Origin: Psychrilyobacter sp.
Lineage (GTDB): Bacteria > Fusobacteriota > Fusobacteriia > Fusobacteriales > Fusobacteriaceae
Direction: 5' to 3'
Assembly (NCBI GenBank): GCA_030621995.1
Contig: JAUXGP010000125.1
Span: forward strand, 1-5,618
DNA: 5,618 nt
Part shown: piece by piece, positions 1 through 4,677 of the stretch
Position numbering within the stretch: the stretch's first letter is position 1
How the letters are laid out: every line of letters starts with the position of its first letter
Translations under genes and position numbers: made by a program
Notes under the pieces: generated by a model
What the model saw: the letters and a program-made list of their open reading frames with translations, nothing else
Told to the model about the DNA's origin: nothing
The model's database searches: none

Positions 1-705
1 AGAGGGATAGATTTTATACAGATACCAACGACATTGTTGGCTCAGGTAGACAGCAGTGTAGGAGGGAAGGTTGCAGTGGATACAAGCCGGGGTAAAAACT
101 TAGTTGGGAGTTTTTATCAGCCGAAGATGGTACTTATCGATCCTGATCTGCTCAAAACTCTGGATGAAAGGGAAGTCAGGAGCGGGATGGCAGAGGTAAT
201 AAAATATGGTGCCATCTATGACAATGAGTTTTTTGACTATCTGTTAGGGAAGGAAGATCTAAAAACTTCCATGGCAGATATTGAAAAGATTATAAAAAGA
301 TGTTGTGAGATAAAGGCAAAAATAGTAGAGGCAGATGAGTTGGATCTGGGTTTGCGTATGATATTAAATTTTGGGCACACTCTGGGTCATGCCATTGAAA
401 AATATTATAATTATGGTAAATATACCCACGGTGAGGCAATCTCTATCGGTATGTACGAGATAACGAAATTGGGAGAACAATTGGGAATTACCAAAAAGGG
501 TGAATCAGAGAAAATAAAAAAAATCCTATTAAAATATAATCTGCCTGTCAAAGATAAAGTGAGATTAGAAGATCTTATAGAAACTATGAAAACTGATAAA
601 AAAAATATATCGGGAATATTAAATTTTATATTTTTATCTGAAATAGGGAAGGCAGAGATAAAGAAAGTAGCAGAGGAAGAGATCGGGAATAAATTATTTA
701 AATAA
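1..705 (+). CDS. aroB: 3-dehydroquinate synthase, C-terminal two thirds (5' end outside window)
   Basis: Catalyses the second shikimate-pathway step, DAHP to 3-dehydroquinate, in the cytoplasm, using NAD and a divalent metal. The frame is open from base 1 and reads RGIDFIQIPTTLLAQVDSSV, a hallmark of the family, so TTG at 34 is an internal leucine codon and not a start. 234 residues are visible. The family is usually about 350 long, so roughly 115 N-terminal residues, including much of the NAD-binding part, lie upstream. The three expected metal ligands are present: Glu in GMAEVIKYG (codon at 193), His in NFGHTLGH (codon at 376) and His in THGEA (codon at 427). The later DKKN motif is also intact. 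Stop TAA is at 703-705. No truncation or frameshift is visible in the part seen. It is the first gene of an aro run on this strand, 117 nt before aroA. Identity is near certain; the true start cannot be seen. Confidence 0.97.
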   Translation, partial: RGIDFIQIPTTLLAQVDSSVGGKVAVDTSRGKNLVGSFYQPKMVLIDPDLLKTLDEREVRSGMAEVIKYGAIYDNEFFDYLLGKEDLKTSMADIEKIIKRCCEIKAKIVEADELDLGLRMILNFGHTLGHAIEKYYNYGKYTHGEAISIGMYEITKLGEQLGITKKGESEKIKKILLKYNLPVKDKVRLEDLIETMKTDKKNISGILNFIFLSEIGKAEIKKVAEEEIGNKLFK

Positions 706-735
706 AAAAACTAATCAAATTTTTCTTATAAATTA

Positions 736-751
736 AAGTTTATAAAAACTT
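736..751 (+). repeat. Small AT-rich inverted repeat between aroB and aroA
   Basis: AAGTTT (736-741) and AAACTT (746-751) are perfect reverse complements around the 4-nt loop ATAA. Weaker pairing continues outward (ATT/AAT and ATA/TAT with a bulge). It is not followed by a T-tract, so it does not look like a terminator by itself. In DNA this AT-rich it may be chance or an operator-like site; no function is assigned. Confidence 0.3.
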
Positions 752-757
752 GAATTA

Positions 758-787
758 TGACTAATTGGGTGCAAGGTCAGTTTTTTT
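758..787 (+). terminator. Weak terminator-like hairpin plus T7 after aroB
   Basis: TGAC (758-761) can pair with GTCA (776-779), with an inner TTG/CAA pairing (765-767 with 772-774), and seven T residues follow at 781-787. The stem is short and interrupted, so termination would be partial at best. It lies 36 nt before the aroA start and could act as an attenuator or give partial separation of aroB from aroA. The spacer 706-822 holds no convincing promoter; TTGGGT (765) and TATGAA (787) at 16-nt spacing is only a weak match. Confidence 0.28.
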
Positions 788-810
788 ATGAACAGTAAGT
801 TTTGCAGAGT

Positions 811-816
811 AGGAGG
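811..816 (+). promoter_or_regulatory. Ribosome binding site of aroA
   Basis: AGGAGG lies 6 nt before ATG at 823. It fixes the start at this ATG and rules out the in-frame TTG at 802, which lies upstream of the site. Confidence 0.9.
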
Positions 817-822
817 GTAGAA

Positions 823-2097
823 ATGAAGGTTAGAATAATTCCAAACAAATTAAAAGGGGATGTAGTGATACCGCCATCTAAAAGTCTGGCACATAGAGCT
901 ATAATTGCCGGCTCATTAGCTGATGGAAAGAGTGTGATAACAAACCTTAATTTTTCAAATGATATAGTAGTAACTACTCAGGCTATGAAAGATTTAGGAG
1001 TGGAGATAGAAATATTTGAAGATTATGAAGTTATTACAGGGTCTCAAAATCTGAGAAGGATAAATAATACTATAAATTGCGGAGAATCAGGATCTACAAT
1101 TAGATTTATGATACCTATATCTCTGTTGGCAGATGGGGAAGTAACCTTTGTAGGAGAAGGGAGATTAACTACTAGACCACTGAGTGTATTCCATGAAATT
1201 TTTGACAAACAGGGGATAAAATATAGCCGGGGTGTGGAGGAGCTGCCCTTAACTATAGATGGTAAATTAAAATCAGGTAGATTTGAAGTAAGGGGAGATA
1301 TAAGTTCTCAATTTATTACAGGGCTGCTCTATACACTGCCGAAATTAGATGGTAACTCTGAAATAATTATAACTACTAATCTAGAATCCAAAGGGTATAT
1401 AGACCTGACTTTAGACATTTTAGATAAATTCGGCATCAAAATAATCAATGAAAATTATGAAAAATTTATTGTCCCCGGGAATCAAGGGTACAGGGCATAT
1501 GATTACAGGGTAGAGGGAGATTTTTCCCAGGTAGCATTTTGGCTGGTAGCCGGATTTTTAAATGATGGTATAAATTGTCTTGGAATGAATCCTGATTCTT
1601 TGCAAGGAGACAGGGAAATAATAAAGATATTGAAAGATATGGGTGGAGATTTATCAATAGATGAAGGTATAATGAGTATAGCGGGTAAAAAATCAACGGG
1701 AGCAACAATTGATCTTAGTCAATGCCCGGATTTAGGGCCTGTAGTGACAGTCTTAGCTAGTTTAAGTGAAGGAACTACCAGAATAATTAATGCCGGCAGA
1801 TTGAGAATAAAAGAATCTGACAGGATAACTTCTATGACAACCGAACTGAATAAATTAGGTGCTAAGATAGTAGAAACTGAGGATGGAATGATCATAGAGG
1901 GAGTAAAAAACTTAAAGGGTGGAGTAGAAGTAGATGCCTGGAATGACCATAGGGTAGCCATGGCATTGGCAGTAGCCAGCAGCAGGTGTGATGAGCCGAT
2001 TATCCTTACAGGTGCAGATTCAGTAAAAAAATCATACCCGAATTTTTGGAAAGATTTTGAGAGTCTAGGCGGGGAAATGAAAGTAATAGAGGAATAA
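823..2097 (+). CDS. aroA: 3-phosphoshikimate 1-carboxyvinyltransferase (EPSP synthase)
   Basis: Transfers the enolpyruvyl group of PEP to shikimate-3-phosphate, giving EPSP, in the cytoplasm. The 424-residue length matches the family (about 427). Motifs in order: PPSKSLAHR (17-25; substrate-binding Lys20 and Arg25), NCGESGSTIRF (85-95, PEP/glyphosate loop), GRLTTRP (113-119), SSQF (161-164), EGDFS (231-235), PDLGP (302-306, with the catalytic Asp), RIKESDR (328-334), NDHRVAM (374-380) and VKKSYP (401-406, Lys403 corresponding to E. coli Lys411). All main catalytic residues are therefore present. The loop reads CGESGST, where E. coli has GNAGTAMRP, so this is not a classic class I enzyme. I associate this form with clostridial and fusobacterial enzymes. 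The start is ATG at 823, supported by AGGAGG; stop TAA at 2095. It is followed by a 225-nt structured spacer before aroC. Confidence 0.97.
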   Translation: MKVRIIPNKLKGDVVIPPSKSLAHRAIIAGSLADGKSVITNLNFSNDIVVTTQAMKDLGVEIEIFEDYEVITGSQNLRRINNTINCGESGSTIRFMIPISLLADGEVTFVGEGRLTTRPLSVFHEIFDKQGIKYSRGVEELPLTIDGKLKSGRFEVRGDISSQFITGLLYTLPKLDGNSEIIITTNLESKGYIDLTLDILDKFGIKIINENYEKFIVPGNQGYRAYDYRVEGDFSQVAFWLVAGFLNDGINCLGMNPDSLQGDREIIKILKDMGGDLSIDEGIMSIAGKKSTGATIDLSQCPDLGPVVTVLASLSEGTTRIINAGRLRIKESDRITSMTTELNKLGAKIVETEDGMIIEGVKNLKGGVEVDAWNDHRVAMALAVASSRCDEPIILTGADSVKKSYPNFWKDFESLGGEMKVIEE

Positions 2098-2111
2098 AAA
2101 TCAAAAAAGTT

Positions 2112-2130
2112 AACTCTTTCCTTGTTATCG
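2112..2130 (+). repeat. 19-nt spacer repeat unit A, copy 1
   Basis: AACTCTTTCCTTGTTATCG begins 15 nt after the aroA stop. An almost identical copy (18 of 19 bases, A to G at 2127) sits at 3402-3420, 6 nt after the aroC stop. In both places it is followed by a CTCTTT/AAAGAG hairpin. The match in position and sequence points to a duplicated intergenic element. Function unknown. Confidence 0.6.
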
Positions 2131-2155
2131 TTTACTCTTTGAAAAAAGAGCAAAC
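2130..2155 (+). repeat. CTCTTT/AAAGAG hairpin, copy B1 (possible aroA terminator)
   Basis: GTTT-a-CTCTTT, loop GAAA, AAAGAG-c-AAAC form a 10-bp stem with one A.C mismatch (arms 2130-2140 and 2145-2155). A T-rich stretch follows at 2156-2170, so this copy could weakly terminate aroA transcripts. A wider closing stem is possible: GTTAA 2109-2113 with TTAAC 2182-2186, and TATC 2126-2129 with GATA 2173-2176. The same hairpin recurs twice before pheA. The wider fold is inference. Confidence 0.5.
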
Positions 2156-2193
2156 TATTGTTTAATTTTTATGATAAGGTTTTAACAAAAAAG

Positions 2194-2227
2194 TAGAGAA
2201 AAGATTGCTTTAGCAATCTTTTCTCTA
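2194..2227. terminator. Perfect 15-bp hairpin, terminator-like mainly on the minus strand
   Basis: TAGAGAAAAGATTGC (2194-2208) and GCAATCTTTTCTCTA (2213-2227) are perfect reverse complements around the loop TTTA. This is the strongest simple hairpin in the window. Read on the + strand it has an A-tract before it and only ATCTTAAATTT after it. Read on the minus strand it is followed by CTTTTTTGTTAAAA, the layout of an intrinsic terminator. No minus-strand gene is visible to its right in the window. It may be bidirectional or a repeat element. Confidence 0.45.
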
Positions 2228-2254
2228 ATCTTAAATTTGGTGATGTCACGAGTA

Positions 2255-2286
2255 TTAAAATTAATTCTAATTAGAATTAATTTTAA
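2255..2286. promoter_or_regulatory. Perfect 32-bp AT-rich palindrome upstream of aroC (possible operator)
   Basis: The 32 bases are fully self-complementary, centred between 2270 and 2271 on CTAATTAG, with one C-G pair as the only non-A/T content on each side. It ends 36 nt before the aroC start. A full palindrome without a loop suits a dimeric DNA-binding protein better than an RNA hairpin. A related but imperfect palindrome lies at 3435-3468. I cannot name a regulator; AT-rich base composition makes shorter palindromes common, but not one this long. Confidence 0.4.
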
Positions 2287-2307
2287 ATGTGAGAAAACCG
2301 TAAAGGG

Positions 2308-2314
2308 AAAGGTG
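2308..2314 (+). promoter_or_regulatory. Ribosome binding site of aroC
   Basis: AAAGGTG, 8 nt before ATG at 2323. It is weaker than the aroA site but well placed. Confidence 0.75.
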
Positions 2315-2322
2315 AAATAAAG

Positions 2323-3396
2323 ATGGGTTCAACTTGGGGAAAAAATATAAAACTATCACTGTTCGGAGAATCCCACGGTGTAGGGATAGGGATTACCATT
2401 GATGGATTACCAGCAGGGGTGGAGTTAGATCTGGATCTAATAAAATTCGAGATGCAAAGACGTGCTACAGGTAAAAATGAGCTTACAACGGCAAGAAAAG
2501 AAGCGGATACTTTTGAAATTTTAAGCGGATATTTTAATGGATATACTACAGGAGCACCTCTTAGTATAATAATTAGAAATAGAGACCAGCAATCGAGGGA
2601 TTATAGTAAGATAAAAGATATAGCCAGACCGGCACATGCTGACTATACTGGATATAAAAGGTATGATGGATACAATGATTATCGTGGAGGAGGACATTTT
2701 TCCGGAAGATTAACAGCTCCCATTGTATTTGCAGGTGCCGTAGCAAAGCAAATACTAAAATCTAAAGGGATCTATATAGGGACTCATATAAAGAGTATAA
2801 AAGACCTCGTAGACAGGGATTTTTGTGAGAGGGATCTAAATATAGAAGTTTTTAAAAAATTATCTGAAAAACAACTTCCATTTTTGGATGAGGATTTAGA
2901 AAATCTTAGCCGGGAAAAAATATTGGAAGCTAAAAGTAAACGTGATTCCTTAGGAGGGGTAATAGAGTGCTCTATTATTGGGATGGAACCTGGAATAGGG
3001 AATCCATTTTTTAACTCTATCGAAAGCCAATTGGCTGGTTTAATGTATTCTATACCTGCTGTAAAAGGTGTAGAGTTTGGTGCCGGGTTTGGAATAACGA
3101 AATTATTTGGCAGTGAAGCCAATGACGAAATCTATATGGATGGGAATGAAGTAAAAACTAAAACTAACAACAACGGGGGAGTTTTAGGAGGTATTACCAA
3201 TGGAATGCCTATAAACTTTAAGGTAGCTATAAAACCAACTCCTTCTATATCAAAGGTTCAAGAAACTATAAATATGAAAACCAATGAGGAAACAAAATTT
3301 GAAATTGTAGGAAGACACGATCCCTGTATAGTCCCAAGAGCTTTAGTGGTAGTAGAAGCAATGGCAGCCATAGGGATCTTAGATTTTCTAGTTTAG
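2323..3396 (+). CDS. aroC: Chorismate synthase
   Basis: Converts EPSP to chorismate, the last common step of the pathway, using reduced FMN without net redox change. 357 residues, normal for the family (about 360). Family signatures in order: WGKNIKLSLFGESHG (5-19, active-site His18), the RRATGKNELTTARKE region (46-60), RPAHADYTGYKRY (102-114, second catalytic His105), DYRGGGHFSGRLTAP (119-133), GGITNGMP (289-296) and GRHDPCIVPRA (330-340). The GGGHFSGRLTAP form replaces the GGGRSSARETA of proteobacterial enzymes, as in clostridial-type proteins. Start ATG at 2323, ribosome binding site at 2308; stop TAG at 3394. It stands alone between two long structured spacers, so it may have its own promoter or be controlled separately from aroA and pheA, although no clear promoter is visible. 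FMN reductase partner not in window. Confidence 0.97.
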   Translation: MGSTWGKNIKLSLFGESHGVGIGITIDGLPAGVELDLDLIKFEMQRRATGKNELTTARKEADTFEILSGYFNGYTTGAPLSIIIRNRDQQSRDYSKIKDIARPAHADYTGYKRYDGYNDYRGGGHFSGRLTAPIVFAGAVAKQILKSKGIYIGTHIKSIKDLVDRDFCERDLNIEVFKKLSEKQLPFLDEDLENLSREKILEAKSKRDSLGGVIECSIIGMEPGIGNPFFNSIESQLAGLMYSIPAVKGVEFGAGFGITKLFGSEANDEIYMDGNEVKTKTNNNGGVLGGITNGMPINFKVAIKPTPSISKVQETINMKTNEETKFEIVGRHDPCIVPRALVVVEAMAAIGILDFLV

Positions 3397-3401
3397 AATT
3401 A

Positions 3402-3420
3402 AACTCTTTCCTTGTTGTCG
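3402..3420 (+). repeat. 19-nt spacer repeat unit A, copy 2
   Basis: AACTCTTTCCTTGTTGTCG, 18 of 19 bases identical to 2112-2130. Its last four bases, GTCG (3417-3420), can pair with CGAC (3429-3432) across an 8-nt loop that contains six T residues; copy 1 cannot form this. Compared with the aroA-aroC spacer, about 50 nt including an AT palindrome are inserted between this unit and the next hairpin. Confidence 0.6.
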
Positions 3421-3434
3421 GTTTTTTACGACTA

Positions 3435-3468
3435 CTAAAATTAAGTATAATTAAAACTTAATTTGTAG
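3435..3468. repeat. Imperfect AT palindrome related to the one before aroC
   Basis: AAATTAAGT (3438-3446) and ACTTAATTT (3456-3464) are perfect reverse complements around a 9-nt loop, and CTA/TAG extends the stem past one bulged G at 3465. It shares TAAAATTAA, a central TAATTA and TTAATTT in the same order with the palindrome at 2255-2286, which suggests common origin or a shared binding protein. Function is inferred only. Confidence 0.4.
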
Positions 3469-3470
3469 AT

Positions 3471-3495
3471 GTAAACTCTTTACTAAAGAGCAAAC
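3471..3495 (+). repeat. CTCTTT/AAAGAG hairpin, copy B2
   Basis: CTCTTT (3476-3481), loop ACT, AAAGAG (3485-3490), followed by CAAACTAT as in copy B1. The outer GTTT/AAAC pairing of B1 is mostly lost here because the left flank is GTAAA. A further small hairpin, CGCT (3499-3502) with AGCG (3513-3516), separates it from copy B3. Confidence 0.5.
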
Positions 3496-3517
3496 TATCG
3501 CTCAATTATTCTAGCGT

Positions 3518-3544
3518 TGGTTACTCTTTGATAAAGAGCAACCA
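3518..3544 (+). repeat. CTCTTT/AAAGAG hairpin, copy B3
   Basis: TGGTT-a-CTCTTT, loop GAT, AAAGAG-c-AACCA: an 11-bp stem with the same single A.C mismatch as B1. The outer pairs are GGTT/AACC here and GTTT/AAAC in B1, so one pair changed from T-A to G-C on both sides, which is compensatory and suggests that the stem matters. It is followed by A-rich sequence, not T, so it is not a terminator on this strand. It lies 59 nt before the proposed pheA start. Confidence 0.5.
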
Positions 3545-3590
3545 TAAAAAGGATGAGTTGCATTAGTTTCGCCAGAGGCAAGAGAGGGTA

Positions 3591-3596
3591 GGGAGG
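3591..3596 (+). promoter_or_regulatory. Ribosome binding site of pheA, pointing to a non-standard start
   Basis: GGGAGG is the best Shine-Dalgarno sequence before pheA. It sits 7 nt before ATT at 3604 and 28 nt before the first conventional start codon, TTG at 3625. The only Shine-Dalgarno-like bases nearer to the TTG (AGAGG, 3618-3622) leave a 2-nt gap, which is too short. This site therefore favours initiation at ATT 3604. Confidence 0.7.
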
Positions 3597-3603
3597 TTGT
3601 GAC

Positions 3604-4677
3604 ATTATCAAAAGTATAGAGGAATTGAGAACTGAGATAAATAAAATAGATGAAGAGATGGCAAAATTATTTGTAAAAAGAATGAACGTCGTGGAAGTAA
3701 TTGCAAAATATAAGCAGAGTACAGGGATGGAAGTGCTGGATACAGCAAGGGAAAAAGTAGTGATAGAAGAAAATTCCAAGAGGGTTACAGACGAAAAAAT
3801 AAAAAAATATTATGTTGAATTTTTAGAAGAGAATATGAAAATATCTAGAAGTTTTCAAAAGGCTATCCTTGGGCTGGATAAAGTTGTGGGATATCAAGGA
3901 ATACCAGGATCCTTTAGTTATTTGGCACTGAAAACTAAATATAAAGATGAACCCCTAAACTCCTATCAAAACTTTGAAGATGTATTTACAGCATTAAAAA
4001 ATGAGAAAATAGAAGTAGGGGTACTGCCTATTGAAAATTCCTACACAGGGGATATTACCGATAATTTTGATTTTTTGAAAAAATATAATACCTATATAAT
4101 AGATGTTATAGAGTTGAAAATAGATCACAATTTATTGGGAATAAAGGGTGCTAAATTAAATGATATCAAAGAAATCTATTCCCATATTCAAGGATTTAAA
4201 CAATCTCAAACTTTTTTAAAGGGGAGAGGTTATAAAGAGATACCATATTATAATACAGCTATAAGTGCAAAATATATAAGTGAAACGAAGGATATAACTA
4301 AGGGTGCTATAGGAAGTGCTGAGACAGCAAAAATCTATAATTTGGATATTTTGGCAAAAAACATAAATACCCACGAAGAAAATACAACTAAATTTATGGT
4401 CATTGGGAATAAATTAATTGTAAATAAAGATCATAACAGGATTATGGCAGTATTTTCTACATATAATAAGTCAGGAGATCTTTCCAGTGTCTTAGGGGAA
4501 TTCAGCAGATACGGTATCAATATGCTCTCTATAAAATCAAGACCTCTTAAAGACTCTCCATGGGAATATGTTTTTTTTGTAGAATTGGAGGGGAACTATG
4601 ATACCTTGAAACCATCTATAGAAAAGATAGAGAAAAAAAGCAAATATTTTGAGGTGATTGGCAGTTATGAAAAATAA
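3604..4677 (+). CDS. pheA: Bifunctional chorismate mutase / prephenate dehydratase with ACT domain (P-protein)
   Basis: Makes phenylpyruvate from chorismate through prephenate. Numbered from ATT 3604 (357 residues): AroQ chorismate mutase at about 1-86, with Arg9, Arg26, Lys37, Asp46, Arg49, Glu50 and Gln85 matching the E. coli active-site set at nearly identical spacing; prephenate dehydratase at about 94-268, with GYQGIPGSFS (96-105), LPIENS (141-146), SHIQ (193-196), NTA (217-219), GAIGS (234-238) and TKF (262-264, usually TRF); ACT domain at about 279-355, with GDL and KSRP where phenylalanine-sensing enzymes have GAL and ESRP. The in-frame stop at 3589 leaves no ATG or GTG. TTG at 3625 would trim the first mutase helix to put catalytic Arg at residue 2. 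ATT 3604 fits GGGAGG with 7-nt spacing and the homologous SIEELR sequence. Function is very likely (0.95); start is less sure (0.6). The TTG start would give 3625-4677, 350 residues. Confidence 0.9.
   Translation: MIKSIEELRTEINKIDEEMAKLFVKRMNVVEVIAKYKQSTGMEVLDTAREKVVIEENSKRVTDEKIKKYYVEFLEENMKISRSFQKAILGLDKVVGYQGIPGSFSYLALKTKYKDEPLNSYQNFEDVFTALKNEKIEVGVLPIENSYTGDITDNFDFLKKYNTYIIDVIELKIDHNLLGIKGAKLNDIKEIYSHIQGFKQSQTFLKGRGYKEIPYYNTAISAKYISETKDITKGAIGSAETAKIYNLDILAKNINTHEENTTKFMVIGNKLIVNKDHNRIMAVFSTYNKSGDLSSVLGEFSRYGINMLSIKSRPLKDSPWEYVFFVELEGNYDTLKPSIEKIEKKSKYFEVIGSYEK
4651..4656 (+). promoter_or_regulatory. Ribosome binding site of aroE inside pheA
   Basis: GAGGTG lies within the pheA coding sequence, 10 nt before ATG at 4667. 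It is too close (1 nt) to the in-frame TTG at 4658, so it supports the ATG start. Its position suggests translational coupling of aroE to pheA. Confidence 0.65.

Noticed and set aside
788..820. A 10-codon frame, MNSKFCRVGG, ending in the aroA ribosome binding site
   Set aside because: It has only a weak AAGG 11 nt upstream, one aromatic residue and no run of Phe/Tyr/Trp codons, so it does not look like an attenuator leader peptide. Such frames arise easily by chance.
802..822. TTG start for aroA, seven codons upstream of the ATG
   Set aside because: The AGGAGG site lies after this TTG and is well spaced for ATG 823; the family N-terminus also fits the ATG.
1202..1227. Consensus -35 TTGACA inside aroA with TATAGC downstream
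   Set aside because: The spacing is 14 nt, the site is within a conserved coding region, and no gene start follows it nearby.
1466..2153. Long open frames on the minus strand across aroA
   Set aside because: They are antiparallel to a conserved gene, have no ribosome binding site or recognisable domain, and arise from its codon pattern. The same holds for minus-strand frames at 2784-3122, 3495-3779 and 5385-5579.
2098..2322. T-box or known riboswitch in the aroC leader
   Set aside because: No T-box core (AGGGTGGNACCGCG type) or other riboswitch signature is visible in either long spacer. A covariance-model search would be needed to exclude divergent forms.
3471..3544. Repeated hairpins as a CRISPR-like array
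   Set aside because: There are only two adjacent copies, they are imperfect, the gap is short and itself structured, and no cas gene is present.
3597..3619. TTG (3597) and GTG (3599) near the pheA ribosome binding site as starts
   Set aside because: Both are out of frame with pheA: TTG is followed at once by TGA, and GTG encodes only six codons before TAG. They are also too close to GGGAGG. They would matter only if the sequence has an indel here.
4571..4578. T8 run in pheA and A8 run in aroB (598-605) as programmed slippage sites
   Set aside because: Both lie in frame within intact conserved proteins, and such runs are common in AT-rich genomes. They are noted only as possible sequencing-error spots.
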